Origin: Acidimicrobiia bacterium
GTDB taxonomy: Bacteria > Actinomycetota > Acidimicrobiia > Acidimicrobiales > AC-14
Assembly (NCBI GenBank): GCA_019243595.1
Contig: JAFAUA010000077.1
Location: 1 to 29,203 of the forward strand
DNA: 29,203 nt
Direction: 5' to 3'
Within the stretch, counting starts at the first letter, position 1. Every line of letters begins with the position of its first letter. Positions 29,146-29,203 of this stretch are shown here, piece after piece. A program made the position numbers and the translations under genes. Below the pieces are notes generated by a model. The model was not told the DNA's origin, did no database searches, and saw only the letters and a list, made by a program, of their open reading frames with translations.

Positions 29146-29203
29146 TGATGCTGGGGGTAGCCCGGCTCCTGACCCGGCCCTCGAAGAACGTGCGGTACCT
29201 CCA

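Noticed and set aside
1-29203. tRNA/rRNA genes, CRISPR arrays, insertion sequences
   Set aside because: No T-loop-like or rRNA-conserved stretches, no regularly spaced repeats and no transposase motifs were seen.

Overview
The window is high-GC DNA (about two thirds G+C by eye) with short intergenic gaps, frequent 4-base ATGA/GTGA gene overlaps and many GTG starts. A mycothiol-dependent isomerase-type protein, an LLM-class F420-type oxidoreductase, several short-chain dehydrogenases, an RCK-gated K+ channel, a DUF3224 protein and Thr-rich (TTTTT, TTVHHE) extracytoplasmic linkers all point to an actinobacterium. The Thr-rich linkers and the catabolic gene mix are reminiscent of uncultured Acidimicrobiia-like lineages, but this placement is inference. 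No tRNA, rRNA, CRISPR array or transposase was seen.

Positions 1-4574: the 3' tip of a plus-strand gene, then a minus-strand run read from 3817 to 74 (receiver-only response regulator, SDR, metallo-beta-lactamase-fold hydrolase, winged-helix AlkZ-like protein, NifU C-terminal domain protein), with a mycothiol-dependent isomerase-like gene just upstream. Positions 4628-7792: a small membrane protein, an SDR on the minus strand, and a divergent LLM-oxidoreductase/SDR pair. Positions 7750-10942 (minus): a tightly coupled operon of a secreted Fn3-like protein, an ECF-like sigma factor, a membrane-anchored second Fn3-like protein in the anti-sigma position, and an RCK K+ channel. The two Fn3-like proteins have paralogous C-terminal domains with matching cysteines and a Cys-Cys pair near the end.

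Positions 11099-12212: four small uncharacterised genes, one with a structured leader. Positions 12276-13523: a class III CoA-transferase followed by a terminator. Positions 13607-16188: a three-gene electron-transfer operon (membrane ferric-reductase-like flavoprotein, FMN-binding protein, ApbE flavin transferase). Positions 16227-20951: LapA-like membrane protein, amidohydrolase, cytochrome P450, and two overlapping M24-fold genes, one with all metal ligands and one that has lost most. Positions 20948-24824 (minus): a MarR regulator with a C-terminal cysteine cluster coupled to a DUF3224 gene behind a perfect palindrome, a molybdopterin oxidoreductase, and a HAD hydrolase.

Positions 24932-28507 are mainly extracytoplasmic: a secreted lipase, a secreted beta-rich surface-type protein, a lipoprotein with the secreted-repeat fold, and a blue-copper cupredoxin. 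The window ends in a NarL/LuxR response regulator broken by several frameshifts.

The strongest candidates for something undescribed are the sigma factor set between two paralogous Cys-Cys Fn3 proteins, the active/degenerate M24 pair, the MarR-DUF3224 unit with its palindrome, and the leader RNA before the gene at 11589.
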